A stretch of DNA of 64,000 bases from Pseudomonas sp. PSB18 (GCF_014596565.1 NZ_NOIN01000004.1:124001-188000); one strand, 5' to 3'; positions 8,988 to 17,832 are shown, counted from the first letter of the stretch. The notes: generated by a model not told the origin, from the sequence alone. Translations and numbers: made by a program.

Positions 8988-9004
8988 GCGCAAGACTTAT
9001 GCCA
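8988..9004 (-). promoter_or_regulatory. sigma54 (-24/-12)-like promoter for the transglutaminase/ATP-grasp operon
   Basis: On the minus strand TGGCAT-AAGTC-TTGCG matches the RpoN consensus TGGCAC-N5-TTGCW, with the essential GG and GC exactly ten bases apart. It lies 38-54 bases before the GTG start, giving a leader of roughly 25-30 bases. Two GTGCAC palindromes at 9079-9084 and 9089-9094 lie upstream and could bind a regulator. Not experimentally shown. Confidence 0.5.
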
Positions 9005-9126
9005 TGCAGGCTGGCCGGACACTTTCTTCGTCTACTCAAGGCAGTAGAGCACTAAAACCGAACGATGCCCGACTTCCCGTGCACAGAAGTGCACATAAAT
9101 GTGGCGGGGGATCGTAGCGAATCGAC

Positions 9127-9588
9127 TCAGCGGCGCGAGCGTGAGGTCTTTATCGCTTGGGAGAGGCGTTCACGCTGATGGCGAATTTCGACCAGTTTGC
9201 TGCGCATTTCGCGGTGCCGTTTGCTGTTGAGCAACAGCAAGCCTAATAGCGGAAACAACACAGCCAGCCCATAAAGCACTTGATGAGGGGCGAAGTAAAT
9301 CATCGGCAGCACAAACGCCAGGCAGGCAACAAACACCCCCACCAGCAGCCACACCCAGCGCGGTCGTCCCCACAGGACCATCAGGTTACCGTGGGCCACC
9401 AGCAGGGTGACCACAGCACCAGCCAGCATGATGTAGATGCCGCTGTCCTTCAGAGGCCATGATCGGAAATAGGTGACGAACGCCAGCGCAAGAGCCAAGG
9501 CAACGGAAAGGTAAGCGGTGAAGATGGCCGCGATGAAGCCAAGGAAGTGCCGCTGGAAGAACACCCGGAGCGTCAGTTCCTTGTTCAT
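9127..9588 (-). CDS. four-helix inner-membrane protein, possible immunity partner
   Basis: 153 residues with four hydrophobic segments: about 12-38 (FLGFIAAIFTAYLSVALALA), 49-70 (GIYIMLAGAVVTLLVAH), 77-99 (WVWLLVGVFVACLAFVLPMI) and 102-120 (HQVLYGLAVLFPLLGLLLL), then a basic 30-residue cytoplasmic tail (HREMRSKLVEIRHQRERL). I do not recognise a named family. Its ATG overlaps the stop of the preceding gene as ATGA, so the two are translationally coupled. A small polytopic protein encoded directly after a glycine-rich hydrophobic protein is a common layout for immunity proteins of pore-forming effectors. That assignment is inference from context only. Confidence 0.75.
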   Translation of the reverse strand: MNKELTLRVFFQRHFLGFIAAIFTAYLSVALALALAFVTYFRSWPLKDSGIYIMLAGAVVTLLVAHGNLMVLWGRPRWVWLLVGVFVACLAFVLPMIYFAPHQVLYGLAVLFPLLGLLLLNSKRHREMRSKLVEIRHQRERLSQAIKTSRSRR

Positions 9589-10505
9589 TCATCGAACTCT
9601 TCGTACAGACCAATGGCGATGGTTTTGACATTGCCTGACAACGCACTTCCGGTCAGTCCGATGGCAGCTCCGAGGGAGTCCTTGATCTGGGTGATGGTGC
9701 CGTGCCTGAGCTCCGCGGTCGTATAGCGCTTGGGCAAGGACCCAGCAAGTTGCTTCAGCTTGAGCATCTTTGACGTCAGGCGCGGGTCGTTGATGCTCAA
9801 TAGCTCCTTGGTCAACTTGGCTCGTTCCTGCCTGTTCAATCCCCTCAGGACTTCCCGCATGGTCTTGCCCGTCGAAGCCTTGGCGACCCTCACCAACTTG
9901 ATCGTCGTCAATGCCGAAGCACCCACGCCCACCAGCGACGCCGCATCCAGACCTATCGAGACGTTCTGGTACCAACCTTCGCTGTCCAGCCAGTCGTTCA
10001 CTTCGGGTTTGGCGACTTCAAGCGTGGTACGAGCAAGGCCGTTGACGCATTGCAGACTGCTGGCCCCCGCCGCCGTCCAGGCAATGGCGACCATGACACC
10101 GCTGGCACCGGCACTGAAGGGTATCAACAGGGTCCCGCTGGCGATCACCGACCAACTGATCAACGCACCCGCACAAGACAGAGTAGTGTTCACCGCTTCC
10201 ATAACCAGGCGCGATTCGCGGGGGTTGCTCTGCACCTGCTGGGCGAATTGCTCCGGTGTTATGTACTTCTGCGCCTCGCGCAGGATGATCCGCTTGGGCT
10301 TGATGCTGCAGATCGGCTTGAATTCCCGCAGGGTCACCACGTTGAACTCCGCATCGATATACACCACGCCAGCGCCAACGATGCCAGGGTCGGCGTCAAT
10401 GGCGGCGAACAGCCTTGGCAGGTTGATCTGGCTTTCGATGCGTTGGCGGGCCATGAACTGGGAAAGGCTGTTGTCCATGCCGATGCCGGGTAACGGGGTG
10501 CTCAT
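9585..10505 (-). CDS. uncharacterised protein with glycine-rich hydrophobic segments, effector-like
   Basis: 306 residues from ATG 10505 (MSTPLPGIGMDNSLSQF), chosen for AAGGA at a good distance; the open frame extends further upstream but reads as low-complexity basic sequence there. Residues 1-105 look soluble (DADPGIVGAGVVYIDAEF, REFKPICSIKPKR). Residues about 108-165 form two long hydrophobic segments (ALISWSVIASGTLLIPFSAG, VMVAIAWTAAGASSLQCVNG), and about 185-205 a third (LDAASLVGVGASALTTIKLV). The C-terminal third is basic, then ends with a small glycine/alanine helix (LGAAIGLTGSALSG). Small-residue spaced helices are typical of pore-forming proteins. There is no signal peptide and no PAAR, Rhs or VgrG neighbour. 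Family not recognised; effector function is inference. Confidence 0.75.
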   Translation of the reverse strand: MSTPLPGIGMDNSLSQFMARQRIESQINLPRLFAAIDADPGIVGAGVVYIDAEFNVVTLREFKPICSIKPKRIILREAQKYITPEQFAQQVQSNPRESRLVMEAVNTTLSCAGALISWSVIASGTLLIPFSAGASGVMVAIAWTAAGASSLQCVNGLARTTLEVAKPEVNDWLDSEGWYQNVSIGLDAASLVGVGASALTTIKLVRVAKASTGKTMREVLRGLNRQERAKLTKELLSINDPRLTSKMLKLKQLAGSLPKRYTTAELRHGTITQIKDSLGAAIGLTGSALSGNVKTIAIGLYEEFDE

Positions 10506-10594
10506 GGGGTCGTCCTTGGGGTCTATAAGACAAGGGTTGGCAGCACTGAACTGTGGCGGGCGCCACGATAGCAAAGGAGTAGCACTGCCGCTAG

Positions 10595-10624
10595 AAAGCA
10601 AAACGCCAGCACTTAGGCTGGCGT
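10595..10624 (-). terminator. rho-independent terminator of ygiQ
   Basis: Hairpin ACGCCAGC / GCTGGCGT (10603-10610 with 10617-10624, loop of six bases) followed on the minus strand by TTTGCTTTCT. It lies 20 bases after the ygiQ stop and separates it from the downstream effector-like gene. Confidence 0.85.
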
Positions 10625-10644
10625 TTGCGACAGGGCTTGGGCGA

Positions 10645-12960
10645 TCAGCGTGGCACGACCGGTTTGCGCGCCGGCTTCGGCCCTTTGCCCTTGGCGGCGT
10701 CCTTGCGCTCCTTGGCCGCCTGCTGGTTGCGGGCGAACGCGGCGGCCTTGGCCTGTTCGCGCTTGTCCCACGAGTTGCCGCCGTCGCTGGCACGTGGCGG
10801 CAGACCGGTGTGCTGGGTCAGAATCCGGGTGGTGTCCTTGCCCACCTTGTGGCTGCCGGCCGGCGTCGAGTTCTTGCGACGGGCACTCTGGTAGCTGTCG
10901 GTAGCCGGCTGGTGCAGCGGAATCAACTGGTGCTTGCCCGGCCCGATCAGGTCGGCACGGCCCATGCGGGTCAACGCTTCACGCAGCATCGGCCAGCCCT
11001 TGGGGTCGTGATAGCGCAGGAAAGCCTTGTGCAGGCGGCGCTGCTCTTCGCTCTTGACGATGGTCACCCCATCGCTCTTGTAGGTGACCTTGCGCAGCGG
11101 GTTCTTGCCCGAATGGTACATGGCCGTGGCGGTGGCCATCGGCGACGGATAGAACGCCTGCACCTGATCAGCCCGGAAACCGTTGCCCTTGAGCCACAGC
11201 GCCAGGTTCATCATGTCTTCGTCGGTGGTGCCCGGGTGTGCGGCGATGAAGTATGGAATCAGGTACTGCTCTTTCCCGGCCTCCTTGGTGTACTTCTCGA
11301 ACATCCGCTTGAACCGGTCATAGGAGCCGATACCCGGCTTCATCATCTGGTTGAGCGGACCTTCCTCGGTGTGCTCCGGGGCAATCTTCAGATAACCGCC
11401 GACGTGGTGGGTCACCAGCTCCTTGACGTACTCCGGCGACTCGACGGCCAGGTCGTAACGCAGGCCGGAGGCGATCAGGATCTTCTTCACCCCAGGCAAC
11501 GCTCGGGCGCTGCGGTACAGCTGGATCAGCGAGGAATGGTCGGTGTTCAGGTTCGGACAGATACCGGGGAACACGCAGGACGGCTTGCGGCACGCGGATT
11601 CGATCTCCGGGCTCTTGCAGGCGATGCGGTACATGTTCGCGGTCGGGCCGCCAAGGTCGGAAATCACCCCGGTGAAGCCCGGGACCTTGTCGCGGATCTC
11701 TTCGATCTCGCGAATGATCGACTCTTCTGAACGGTTCTGGATGATCCGGCCTTCGTGCTCGGTGATCGAGCAGAACGTACAGCCGCCGAAGCAGCCGCGC
11801 ATGATGTTCACCGAGAAACGGATCATCTCGTAAGCCGGAATCTTTTCCTTGCCATACGCCGGGTGCGGAACGCGTGCGTAAGGCATGCCAAACACGTAGT
11901 CCATTTCCTCAGTAGTCATCGGAATGGGCGGCGGGTTGAACCAGACATCGACCTCACCGTGCTTCTGCACCAGGGCCCGGGCGTTGCCTGGGTTGGTTTC
12001 CAGGTGAAGCACGCGGTTGGCGTGGGCATAGAGCACCGCGTCGTTACGGACCTTTTCCACCGAGGGCAGGCGGATCACGGTCTTGTCGCGGGTCATTTTC
12101 GGGCTCGCCAGGATCTGCACGACCTTGGCTTCGCTCGGGTCTTCAACTGCACTTGAAACAGTCGCCCCTTTTTCCTGCTCGATGGCGCAGGCTTGAGTGT
12201 CCTGGGTGTTTACATACGGGTTGATGATCTTGTCGATCTTGCCCGGACGGTCGATGCGGGTGGAGTCCACCTCGTACCAGCCTTGCGGCGTGTCGCGACG
12301 GATGAACGCGGTGCCGCGTACATCCGTGATGTCTTCGATCTTGTGGCCGTAGGACAGGCGCTGGGCGACTTCGACAATTGCCCGCTCGGCGTTGCCATAG
12401 AGCAGGATGTCGGCGCTGGCATCGATCAGGATCGAGTTGCGCACCCGGTCCTGCCAGTAATCGTAATGGGCGATGCGACGCAGGGACGCCTCGATGCCGC
12501 CGAGCACGATGGGCACGTGCTTGTAAGCTTCCTTGCAGCGTTGGCTGTAGACCAGGCTCGCACGGTCCGGCCGCTTGCCCGCCAGGCCGCCCGGCGTGTA
12601 AGCGTCATCGGAACGGATTTTCTTGTCGGCGGTGTAGCGGTTGATCATCGAGTCCATGTTGCCGGCCGCGACGCCGAAGAACAGGTTCGGCTCGCCGAGC
12701 TTCATGAAGTCGTCTTTGGACTGCCAGTTCGGCTGGGCAATGATCCCGACGCGAAAGCCCTGGGCCTCCAGCAGCCGGCCGATAATGGCCATGCCGAACG
12801 ATGGGTGATCGACATAGGCATCACCGGTCACGATGATGATGTCGCACGAATCCCAGCCGAGCTGATCCATCTCCTCCCTGCTCATGGGCAGGAACGGCGC
12901 CGGGCCGAAACATTCGGCCCAGTACTTGGGATAGTCAAATAACGGCTTGGCTGCTTGCAT
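10645..12960 (-). CDS. ygiQ: YgiQ family radical SAM protein
   Basis: 771 residues starting at [16 protein letters not shown] (ATG 12960); the frame runs 21 codons further upstream but without family similarity. The radical SAM cluster motif CX3CX2C is visible in [19 protein letters not shown]. Upstream is the UPF0313 N-terminal region ([17 protein letters not shown]), and downstream the DUF3362 C-terminal part with a low-complexity basic tail ([20 protein letters not shown]). Radical SAM enzymes use a [4Fe-4S] cluster to make a 5'-deoxyadenosyl radical; the reaction of YgiQ is not known. Cytoplasmic. In PAO1 (from memory) two genes, including alr, lie between ygiQ and dnaB; here they are absent. 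Confidence 0.95.
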   Translation of the reverse strand: MQAAKPLFDYPKYWAECFGPAPFLPMSREEMDQLGWDSCDIIIVTGDAYVDHPSFGMAIIGRLLEAQGFRVGIIAQPNWQSKDDFMKLGEPNLFFGVAAGNMDSMINRYTADKKIRSDDAYTPGGLAGKRPDRASLVYSQRCKEAYKHVPIVLGGIEASLRRIAHYDYWQDRVRNSILIDASADILLYGNAERAIVEVAQRLSYGHKIEDITDVRGTAFIRRDTPQGWYEVDSTRIDRPGKIDKIINPYVNTQDTQACAIEQEKGATVSSAVEDPSEAKVVQILASPKMTRDKTVIRLPSVEKVRNDAVLYAHANRVLHLETNPGNARALVQKHGEVDVWFNPPPIPMTTEEMDYVFGMPYARVPHPAYGKEKIPAYEMIRFSVNIMRGCFGGCTFCSITEHEGRIIQNRSEESIIREIEEIRDKVPGFTGVISDLGGPTANMYRIACKSPEIESACRKPSCVFPGICPNLNTDHSSLIQLYRSARALPGVKKILIASGLRYDLAVESPEYVKELVTHHVGGYLKIAPEHTEEGPLNQMMKPGIGSYDRFKRMFEKYTKEAGKEQYLIPYFIAAHPGTTDEDMMNLALWLKGNGFRADQVQAFYPSPMATATAMYHSGKNPLRKVTYKSDGVTIVKSEEQRRLHKAFLRYHDPKGWPMLREALTRMGRADLIGPGKHQLIPLHQPATDSYQSARRKNSTPAGSHKVGKDTTRILTQHTGLPPRASDGGNSWDKREQAKAAAFARNQQAAKERKDAAKGKGPKPARKPVVPR

Positions 12961-13074
12961 GTCGATGACCGGTATAAAAGATGAAAAATCGCGGGGGCGG
13001 AATATAGCACAAAAAATAGCCAATTCCGACGGCTATGGTCGGAAATCGGCGGCGGCGCATCGTCGGATCGCCGC

Positions 13075-13142
13075 CCGGAGCAGACTCGCTCCCACAGGGG
13101 GAATGCATTCCAGCGTGGGAGCGAGCCTGCTCGCGATGGGGG
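13075..13142. repeat. REP pair between ygiQ and dnaB
   Basis: An inverted partial unit (GACTCGCTCCCACAG) followed by GCGTGGGAGCGAGCCTGCTCGCGATGG. It lies directly downstream of the dnaB stop and could form the 3' end of its transcript. Confidence 0.8.
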
Positions 13143-13160
13143 CCTGTCAAACGCTACAAA

Positions 13161-14558
13161 TCATTCGTCATCATCGAAGTTATAGCTGCCCGGCGCCAGG
13201 TTCTCGAACCGCGTGTACTTACCAATGAACGCCAGGCGGATAAAGCCGATGGGGCCGTTCCGCTGCTTGCCGATGATGATTTCGGCAATGCCCTTGTGCT
13301 CCGTCTCGGGGTGATACACCTCGTCGCGGTACACGAACATGATGACGTCGGCGTCCTGTTCGATCGCTCCGGATTCCCGCAAGTCGGAGTTCACCGGACG
13401 CTTGTTGGGACGTTGTTCCAGGGACCGGTTCAGCTGGGACAAGGCCACGACCGGGCAGTTGAATTCCTTGGCCAGGGCCTTGAGGGAACGGGAGATCTCG
13501 GAAATCTCGTTGGTCCGGTTGTCACCACTGGAACCCGGGATCTGCATCAGCTGCAGGTAGTCGATCATGATCAGCGCGACATCACCGTGCTCCCGCACCA
13601 GGCGGCGGGTCCGGGCGCGCATTTCCGAGGGGCTGATGCCGGCGGTGTCATCGATGAACAGTTTGCGGTCGTTGAGCAGGTTGACCGCCGAGGTCAGGCG
13701 CGGCCAGTCGTCGTCTTCCAGTTGGCCGGAACGGACCTTGGTCTGGTCGATACGCCCCAGGGACGACAGCATACGCATGATCAGCGATTCGCCTGGCATC
13801 TCGAGGGAATACACCAGGACCGCCTTGTCGCTGCGCAGCACGGCGTTTTCCACCAGGTTCATCGCAAAGGTGGTCTTGCCCATGGAAGGACGGCCGGCAA
13901 CGATGATCAGGTCGGCCGGTTGCAGGCCGCTGGTCTTTTCGTCGAGGTCGGTGTAGCCGGTCGACAAACCGGTGATGGCATTGTCGGTGTTGAACAGGGT
14001 GTCGATACGGTCGATGGCCTTGGTCAGCAACTCGTTGACCCCCACCGGACCGCCGGTCTTCGGCCGGGCTTCGGCGATCTGGAAGATCTGCCGTTCGGCT
14101 TCGTCGAGGATCTCTTCGGCGGTGCGGCCTTCCGGATTGAAGGCACTGTCGGCGATTTCGTTGCTGATACCGATCAACTGACGCAACGTCGCCCGCTGGC
14201 GGACAATTTGCGCATAGGCCTTGATGTTGGCGACGGACGGCGTGTTTTTCGCCAGCTCGCCCAAGTAACCAAGGCCGCCGACCTGGGAGGTCTGGCCTTC
14301 CTTGTCCAATTGCTCGGACAGGGTGACCACGTCGATCGGCATGTTCTGATCGGCCAGCTTGGCGATCGCACGGAAGATCAGGCGGTGGTCATGTCGGTAG
14401 AAATCGCCGTCGGAGACTTGATCGAGCACGCGTTCCCAGGCGTTGTTGTCCAGCATCAGACCACCAAGCACGGCCTGTTCGGCCTCGATGGAATGCGGCG
14501 GCACCTTCAGGGCGGCGGTTTGCAGATCGTATTGCTCGGGAGCGGTGATTTCGTTCAT
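13161..14558 (-). CDS. dnaB: replicative DNA helicase DnaB
   Basis: 465 residues from ATG 14558 (MNEITAPEQYDLQTAALKV); a GTG two codons earlier is an alternative. Hexameric 5'-3' helicase that unwinds DNA at the replication fork and recruits primase. N-terminal domain about 20-120 (HSIEAEQAVLGGLMLDN), linker helix, then the RecA-like domain with Walker A GRPSMGKTTFAMN, Walker B region VALIMIDYLQLM and the arginine-finger end (EIIIGKQRNGP). Length matches Pseudomonas DnaB. Downstream of the rpsF-rpsR-DUF2232-rplI series on the same strand, but separated from rplI by a terminator, so at least partly independently transcribed. Confidence 0.98.
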   Translation of the reverse strand: MNEITAPEQYDLQTAALKVPPHSIEAEQAVLGGLMLDNNAWERVLDQVSDGDFYRHDHRLIFRAIAKLADQNMPIDVVTLSEQLDKEGQTSQVGGLGYLGELAKNTPSVANIKAYAQIVRQRATLRQLIGISNEIADSAFNPEGRTAEEILDEAERQIFQIAEARPKTGGPVGVNELLTKAIDRIDTLFNTDNAITGLSTGYTDLDEKTSGLQPADLIIVAGRPSMGKTTFAMNLVENAVLRSDKAVLVYSLEMPGESLIMRMLSSLGRIDQTKVRSGQLEDDDWPRLTSAVNLLNDRKLFIDDTAGISPSEMRARTRRLVREHGDVALIMIDYLQLMQIPGSSGDNRTNEISEISRSLKALAKEFNCPVVALSQLNRSLEQRPNKRPVNSDLRESGAIEQDADVIMFVYRDEVYHPETEHKGIAEIIIGKQRNGPIGFIRLAFIGKYTRFENLAPGSYNFDDDE

Positions 14559-14610
14559 GGCCACTTGATTCTTTGGGAAACCCAGGGGGTTATGAAAATC
14601 AGGAATTGCA

Positions 14611-14649
14611 GAAAGACAAAGGGCACGACCTGTAAACAGGATCGTGCCC
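14611..14649 (-). terminator. terminator after rplI
   Basis: Minus-strand hairpin GGGCACGA-TCCTG / CAGG-TCGTGCCC (14621-14649, short TTTA loop, one bulge) followed by TTTGTCTTTC. It is 46 bases after the rplI stop and closes the ribosomal-protein operon ahead of dnaB. Confidence 0.85.
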
Positions 14650-14694
14650 GATGTTACCGGCTAGCCCCCGAGGGTGCCAGCCGACAGCTATTGC

Positions 14695-15141
14695 TTAGGC
14701 TGCTACCACGACAACGCGTACGGTGGCTTCAACTTCGGCGTGCAGGTGCACGGCTACGTCGAATTCGCCTACGTTGCGGATGGTGCCGTTCGGCAGACGA
14801 ACTTCGCTCTTCGCAACTTCAACGCCGGAGGCGGTCAGTGCGTCAGCGATGTCGTGAGTACCGATCGAACCGAACAGCTTGCCTTCGTCGCCAGCGGTGG
14901 CAGTGATGGTCACTTCCAGCTCGGCCAGTTGGGCAGCACGGCTTTCAGCCGATGCCTTACGGTCTGCGGCGGCTTTTTCCAGCTCGGCGCGACGCTCTTC
15001 GAACGCAGCCAGGTTGGCAGCGGTCGCAGCGGTAGCCTTGCCGAAAGGCAGCAGGTAGTTACGGCCGTAACCGGCCTTAACGTTTACTTTGTCGCCCAGG
15101 TTGCCCAGGTTGGCGATTTTTTCCAGAAGGATCAGTTGCAT
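14695..15141 (-). CDS. rplI: 50S ribosomal protein L9
   Basis: 148 residues, the standard length. The N-terminal RNA-binding domain contains the L9 signature [21 protein letters not shown]; a long connecting helix ([21 protein letters not shown]) leads to the C-terminal domain ([15 protein letters not shown]). Binds domain V of 23S rRNA near the L1 stalk and influences reading-frame maintenance. Last gene of rpsF-rpsR-DUF2232-rplI. ATG 15141 is preceded by GAGGAT. Confidence 0.99.
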   Translation of the reverse strand: MQLILLEKIANLGNLGDKVNVKAGYGRNYLLPFGKATAATAANLAAFEERRAELEKAAADRKASAESRAAQLAELEVTITATAGDEGKLFGSIGTHDIADALTASGVEVAKSEVRLPNGTIRNVGEFDVAVHLHAEVEATVRVVVVAA

Positions 15142-15159
15142 GTGAAAATCCTCTAACTT

Positions 15160-16053
15160 TTAACCTTCACCGTTCGCGCTGTCGGCGTCTTTCGGCGCCA
15201 TACGACCGCGAAAATCAATCAGGCTGTCGACGATGGCCAGGACCACCAGCAACGGATAGATCAGCTGCATGAACAGCAACAACGTGACGTACAACCCCAC
15301 CAGCCAGAACCTGGCCAGTCGCTTTTGCGCCACCAGCCCGTGAATCAGGGCCAGGGCGGCGAAGACCAGCGGTACGCTGCACAACGGCGTGAGCATGGCC
15401 ATCTGCGGACCGAAGTTCGGTCCCAGAAGCATGCCCGCCAGCAGCAACATCGCCAGCCCAAGCGGGAAACGGATGGCACGAAATTCGCGACCAAAACCAC
15501 CCGGGTTGTACAACAACGCCTGCCAGTAGCGCCCGACAATCAGGCTCAGCACACTGACGATCTGCAACAACGCCGCAATCAGGCCGGTCAGGACCGGTGC
15601 GATCAGGGACACGAAACGCGCCTGCTCCTCTGCCGACATCTGCCGGTAGAGATCACCGAGGGCCTCGGGCAGGATTTTTACCAAAGCCTGCGACAGCATC
15701 TCGATCTGGGGCGCGAAAGCCACCCCGAGCACCACTGAAAACACCACCCCTATCGCTATGCTGACCAGCAGCACGCGGTTCCAGGATTCGCTGGCGCGCA
15801 ACACCAACGCCAGCGCCGAAGACCCCATAAGCACCATCAGTGCCCGCGGGTCCGCGGCATACAACCACCAGAGCAAAGCCGGTAGCAGTCCCAGAGCAAG
15901 AACGCCCGAGGCGTCCCTCAATCCGCGCCGCAGGAGCACAAGGCTCCCGGCGGCAGCACCCAACCAATACAACAACGGCAATGCCGCACATCCGGCCACT
16001 ACCAGAGTGGCCTGCATACGGCCGCGCATGATGAACTCAGCTATGGCGCGCAT
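15160..16053 (-). CDS. DUF2232 polytopic membrane protein
   Basis: 297 residues with about eight to nine hydrophobic segments (for example LVVAGCAALPLLYWLGAAAG, RVLLVSIAIGVVFSVVLGVA, FPLGLAMLLLAGMLLG, LARFWLVGLYVTLLLFMQLI). It matches the DUF2232/YybS-type membrane proteins that in pseudomonads sit between rpsR and rplI. A short charged cytoplasmic tail (MAPKDADSANGEG) follows. The family shares the fold of ECF-transporter S components in some classifications, but no substrate is known. Position inside a ribosomal operon is conserved in PAO1; the reason is unclear. Confidence 0.88.
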   Translation of the reverse strand: MRAIAEFIMRGRMQATLVVAGCAALPLLYWLGAAAGSLVLLRRGLRDASGVLALGLLPALLWWLYAADPRALMVLMGSSALALVLRASESWNRVLLVSIAIGVVFSVVLGVAFAPQIEMLSQALVKILPEALGDLYRQMSAEEQARFVSLIAPVLTGLIAALLQIVSVLSLIVGRYWQALLYNPGGFGREFRAIRFPLGLAMLLLAGMLLGPNFGPQMAMLTPLCSVPLVFAALALIHGLVAQKRLARFWLVGLYVTLLLFMQLIYPLLVVLAIVDSLIDFRGRMAPKDADSANGEG

Positions 16054-16089
16054 GCATTCAATCCTTTGCTACTTGTCGACTGCCCGGTC

Positions 16090-16320
16090 TCAGCGGCCGT
16101 GGCTGTCGGTGTAGGCCAGCAGGGCCAGGAAGCGGGCGCGCTTGATAGCGGTGGCCAGCTGACGCTGATAACGAGCTTTGGTACCGGTGATGCGGCTTGG
16201 AACGATTTTGCCGGTCTCGGATACGTAGGCTTTCAGAGTGTTGAGATCTTTGTAATCGATCTCTTTCACGTCTTCAGCGGTGAAGCGGCAGAATTTACGA
16301 CGACGGAAGAAACGTGCCAT
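16090..16320 (-). CDS. rpsR: 30S ribosomal protein S18
   Basis: 76 residues, standard for gammaproteobacteria. Starts [18 protein letters not shown] and contains [31 protein letters not shown], the S18 signature with the conserved basic helix. It forms a heterodimer with S6 on the platform of the 30S subunit. Lies 28 bases after rpsF. Confidence 0.99.
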
Positions 16321-16348
16321 GTGATTGGCTCCTTAAAAGGTCCGTGGA

Positions 16349-16777
16349 TTACTCGTCAGCGTTATCGCTGTTGTCGCTGTCGCTATCGCTGTCATCGCCA
16401 TCGGCGCTGTCAGAGTGCTCAGGACGGTCGCGACGCTCACGGCGCTCACTGCGGTTTTCTTCAGCCTTGAGCATCTCGGATTGGCCGGTGACGGCTTCTT
16501 CGCGACGGATGACCAGGTTACGGATCACTGCATCGTTGTAGCGGAAGTTGTCTTCCAGCTCGGCCAGGGCCTTGCCGGTGCACTCAACGTTCAGCATCAC
16601 GTAGTGAGCCTTGTGAACATTGTTGATTGCGTAGGCCAGTTGACGACGGCCCCAGTCTTCCAGGCGGTGGATTTTGCCGCCGTCTTCTTCGATCAGCTTG
16701 GTGTAACGCTCAACCATGCCGCCGACTTGCTCGCTTTGATCCGGGTGGACCAAAAAGATGATTTCGTAATGACGCAT
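16349..16777 (-). CDS. rpsF: 30S ribosomal protein S6
   Basis: 142 residues. The ferredoxin-like S6 domain covers about 1-100 ([35 protein letters not shown]). Residues 106-142 form a very charged tail, first Arg/Glu-rich ([14 protein letters not shown]) then Asp/Ser repeats ([15 protein letters not shown]). S6 pairs with S18 in the 30S platform. In E. coli and P. fluorescens the S6 C-terminus is glutamylated by RimK. First gene of the operon, behind the promoter at 16896-16924. The Ser-Asp tail is encoded by a near-perfect short tandem repeat. Confidence 0.98.
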   Translation of the reverse strand: MRHYEIIFLVHPDQSEQVGGMVERYTKLIEEDGGKIHRLEDWGRRQLAYAINNVHKAHYVMLNVECTGKALAELEDNFRYNDAVIRNLVIRREEAVTGQSEMLKAEENRSERRERRDRPEHSDSADGDDSDSDSDNSDNADE

Positions 16778-16836
16778 GAATGCTCCTTACGGGTTGTAGC
16801 CTGCCGCTTAAAAACGGTCAGACAAGGAGTGAATGA

Positions 16837-16871
16837 CACTTATGGACTTGTGGACGCTAGACACATAAGTG
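16837..16871 (-). promoter_or_regulatory. rpsF: inverted repeat in the rpsF leader, possible S6:S18 control element
   Basis: CACTTATG (16837-16844) and CATAAGTG (16864-16871) form a perfect 8-bp stem with a 19-base loop in the ~110-base leader of rpsF. Further toward the start codon is GACCG followed by GCGG, which recalls the CCG-containing S6:S18 binding motif known in rpsF leaders. Autoregulation is therefore plausible, but the match was not tested against a model. Confidence 0.4.
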
Positions 16872-16895
16872 CCTGCCATCACAGCAAGGGGCGCA

Positions 16896-16924
16896 ATTGT
16901 AGAGAAGGGTCGAGGCAGGTGCAA
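16896..16924 (-). promoter_or_regulatory. sigma70 promoter of the rpsF-rpsR-DUF2232-rplI operon
   Basis: Minus strand TTGCAC, 17-base spacer, TACAAT: five of six matches in -35 core positions and five of six in -10. Transcription would begin near 16889, about 110 bases before the rpsF ATG. Confidence 0.75.
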
Positions 16925-16966
16925 GGCAATTGGTGATTATTTGAACAACCACTACAACACATGACA

Positions 16967-17058
16967 CTGTGGGAGCGAGCCTGCTCGCGATGGCGGTGGG
17001 TCATCCAGCGCAAATGCCGACTGATACACCGCTATCGCGAGCAGGCTCGCTCCCACAG
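16967..17058. repeat. divergent REP pair upstream of rpsF promoter
   Basis: TGTGGGAGCGAGCCTGCTCGCGATGGCGG and, 35 bases later, the inverted unit CTATCGCGAGCAGGCTCGCTCCCACAG. It lies between the rlmB stop and the rpsF promoter. Confidence 0.88.
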
Positions 17059-17073
17059 AGACTTGCAGCTGCC

Positions 17074-17832
17074 TTACTTTTTGGCGGCAGCCTTGACGCT
17101 ACGCTGGCGCAGCGCCTCGAACAGGCACACGCCGGTCGCGACCGAGACGTTGAGGCTGCTGACGCTGCCGGCCATCGGCAGCTTGACCAGGTAGTCGCAA
17201 TGTTCGCGGGTCAGGCGACGCATGCCTTTGCCTTCCGCTCCCATGATCAGGATCGTCGGGCCGGTGAGGTCCTGTTGATACAGGTCCTGTTCGGCCTCGC
17301 CCGCCGTGCCGACCACCCACAAGCCGCGCTGTTGGAGTTTTTCCAGGGTGCGCGCCAGATTGGTAACGGCCACCAGCGGAATCACCTCCGCGGCGCCGCA
17401 GGCGACTTTTCGTACAGCCGGCGTCAAGGTAGCCGACTTGTCCTTGGGCACGATCACCGCCAATGCCCCGGCCGCATCCGCCGAACGCAGGCAAGCGCCG
17501 AGGTTGTGAGGATCGGTCACGCCGTCCAGCACCAGCAGCAAAGGCGCGCCTTCGGTGCGATCGAGCAATTCTTCGAGCATCGCTTCGCCCCAGACCTGGC
17601 TCGGGCTCACCTCGGCCACGACGCCCTGGTGCACGCCTTCGACCCAGGCATCCATTTCGCGCCTCTCGGCCTGGCCGACCGCCACGCGATTTTCGTTGGC
17701 CAGTTCGACCAGGGTCTGGACCCGGGGCTCACTGCGGCTTTCCGCCAGCCAGATCTGCTTGACCCGCTTGGGGTGATGACGCAACAGGGCTTCCACGGCA
17801 TGCACGCCGTAGATTTTTTCCAACTGACTCAT
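17074..17832 (-). CDS. rlmB: 23S rRNA (guanosine-2'-O)-methyltransferase RlmB
   Basis: 252 residues. SPOUT (SpoU) enzyme that methylates the ribose of G2251 (E. coli number) in the 23S peptidyl-transferase P-loop using S-adenosylmethionine. N-terminal substrate-binding domain starts with EKIYGVHAVEALLRHHP. The three SPOUT motifs are clear: DPHNLGACLRSADAAG, LIMGAEGKGMRRL and PMAGSVSSLNVSVATG. Its ATG overlaps the rnr stop (ATGA), so rnr-rlmB is a coupled pair, as in many gammaproteobacteria. Confidence 0.97.
   Translation of the reverse strand: MSQLEKIYGVHAVEALLRHHPKRVKQIWLAESRSEPRVQTLVELANENRVAVGQAERREMDAWVEGVHQGVVAEVSPSQVWGEAMLEELLDRTEGAPLLLVLDGVTDPHNLGACLRSADAAGALAVIVPKDKSATLTPAVRKVACGAAEVIPLVAVTNLARTLEKLQQRGLWVVGTAGEAEQDLYQQDLTGPTILIMGAEGKGMRRLTREHCDYLVKLPMAGSVSSLNVSVATGVCLFEALRQRSVKAAAKK

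Noticed and set aside
9585..10793. Extended 402-codon reading of the effector-like gene with a basic N-terminus
   Set aside because: The extra 96 codons run through the ygiQ terminator and the end of ygiQ; the ATG at 10505 has a good ribosome-binding site.
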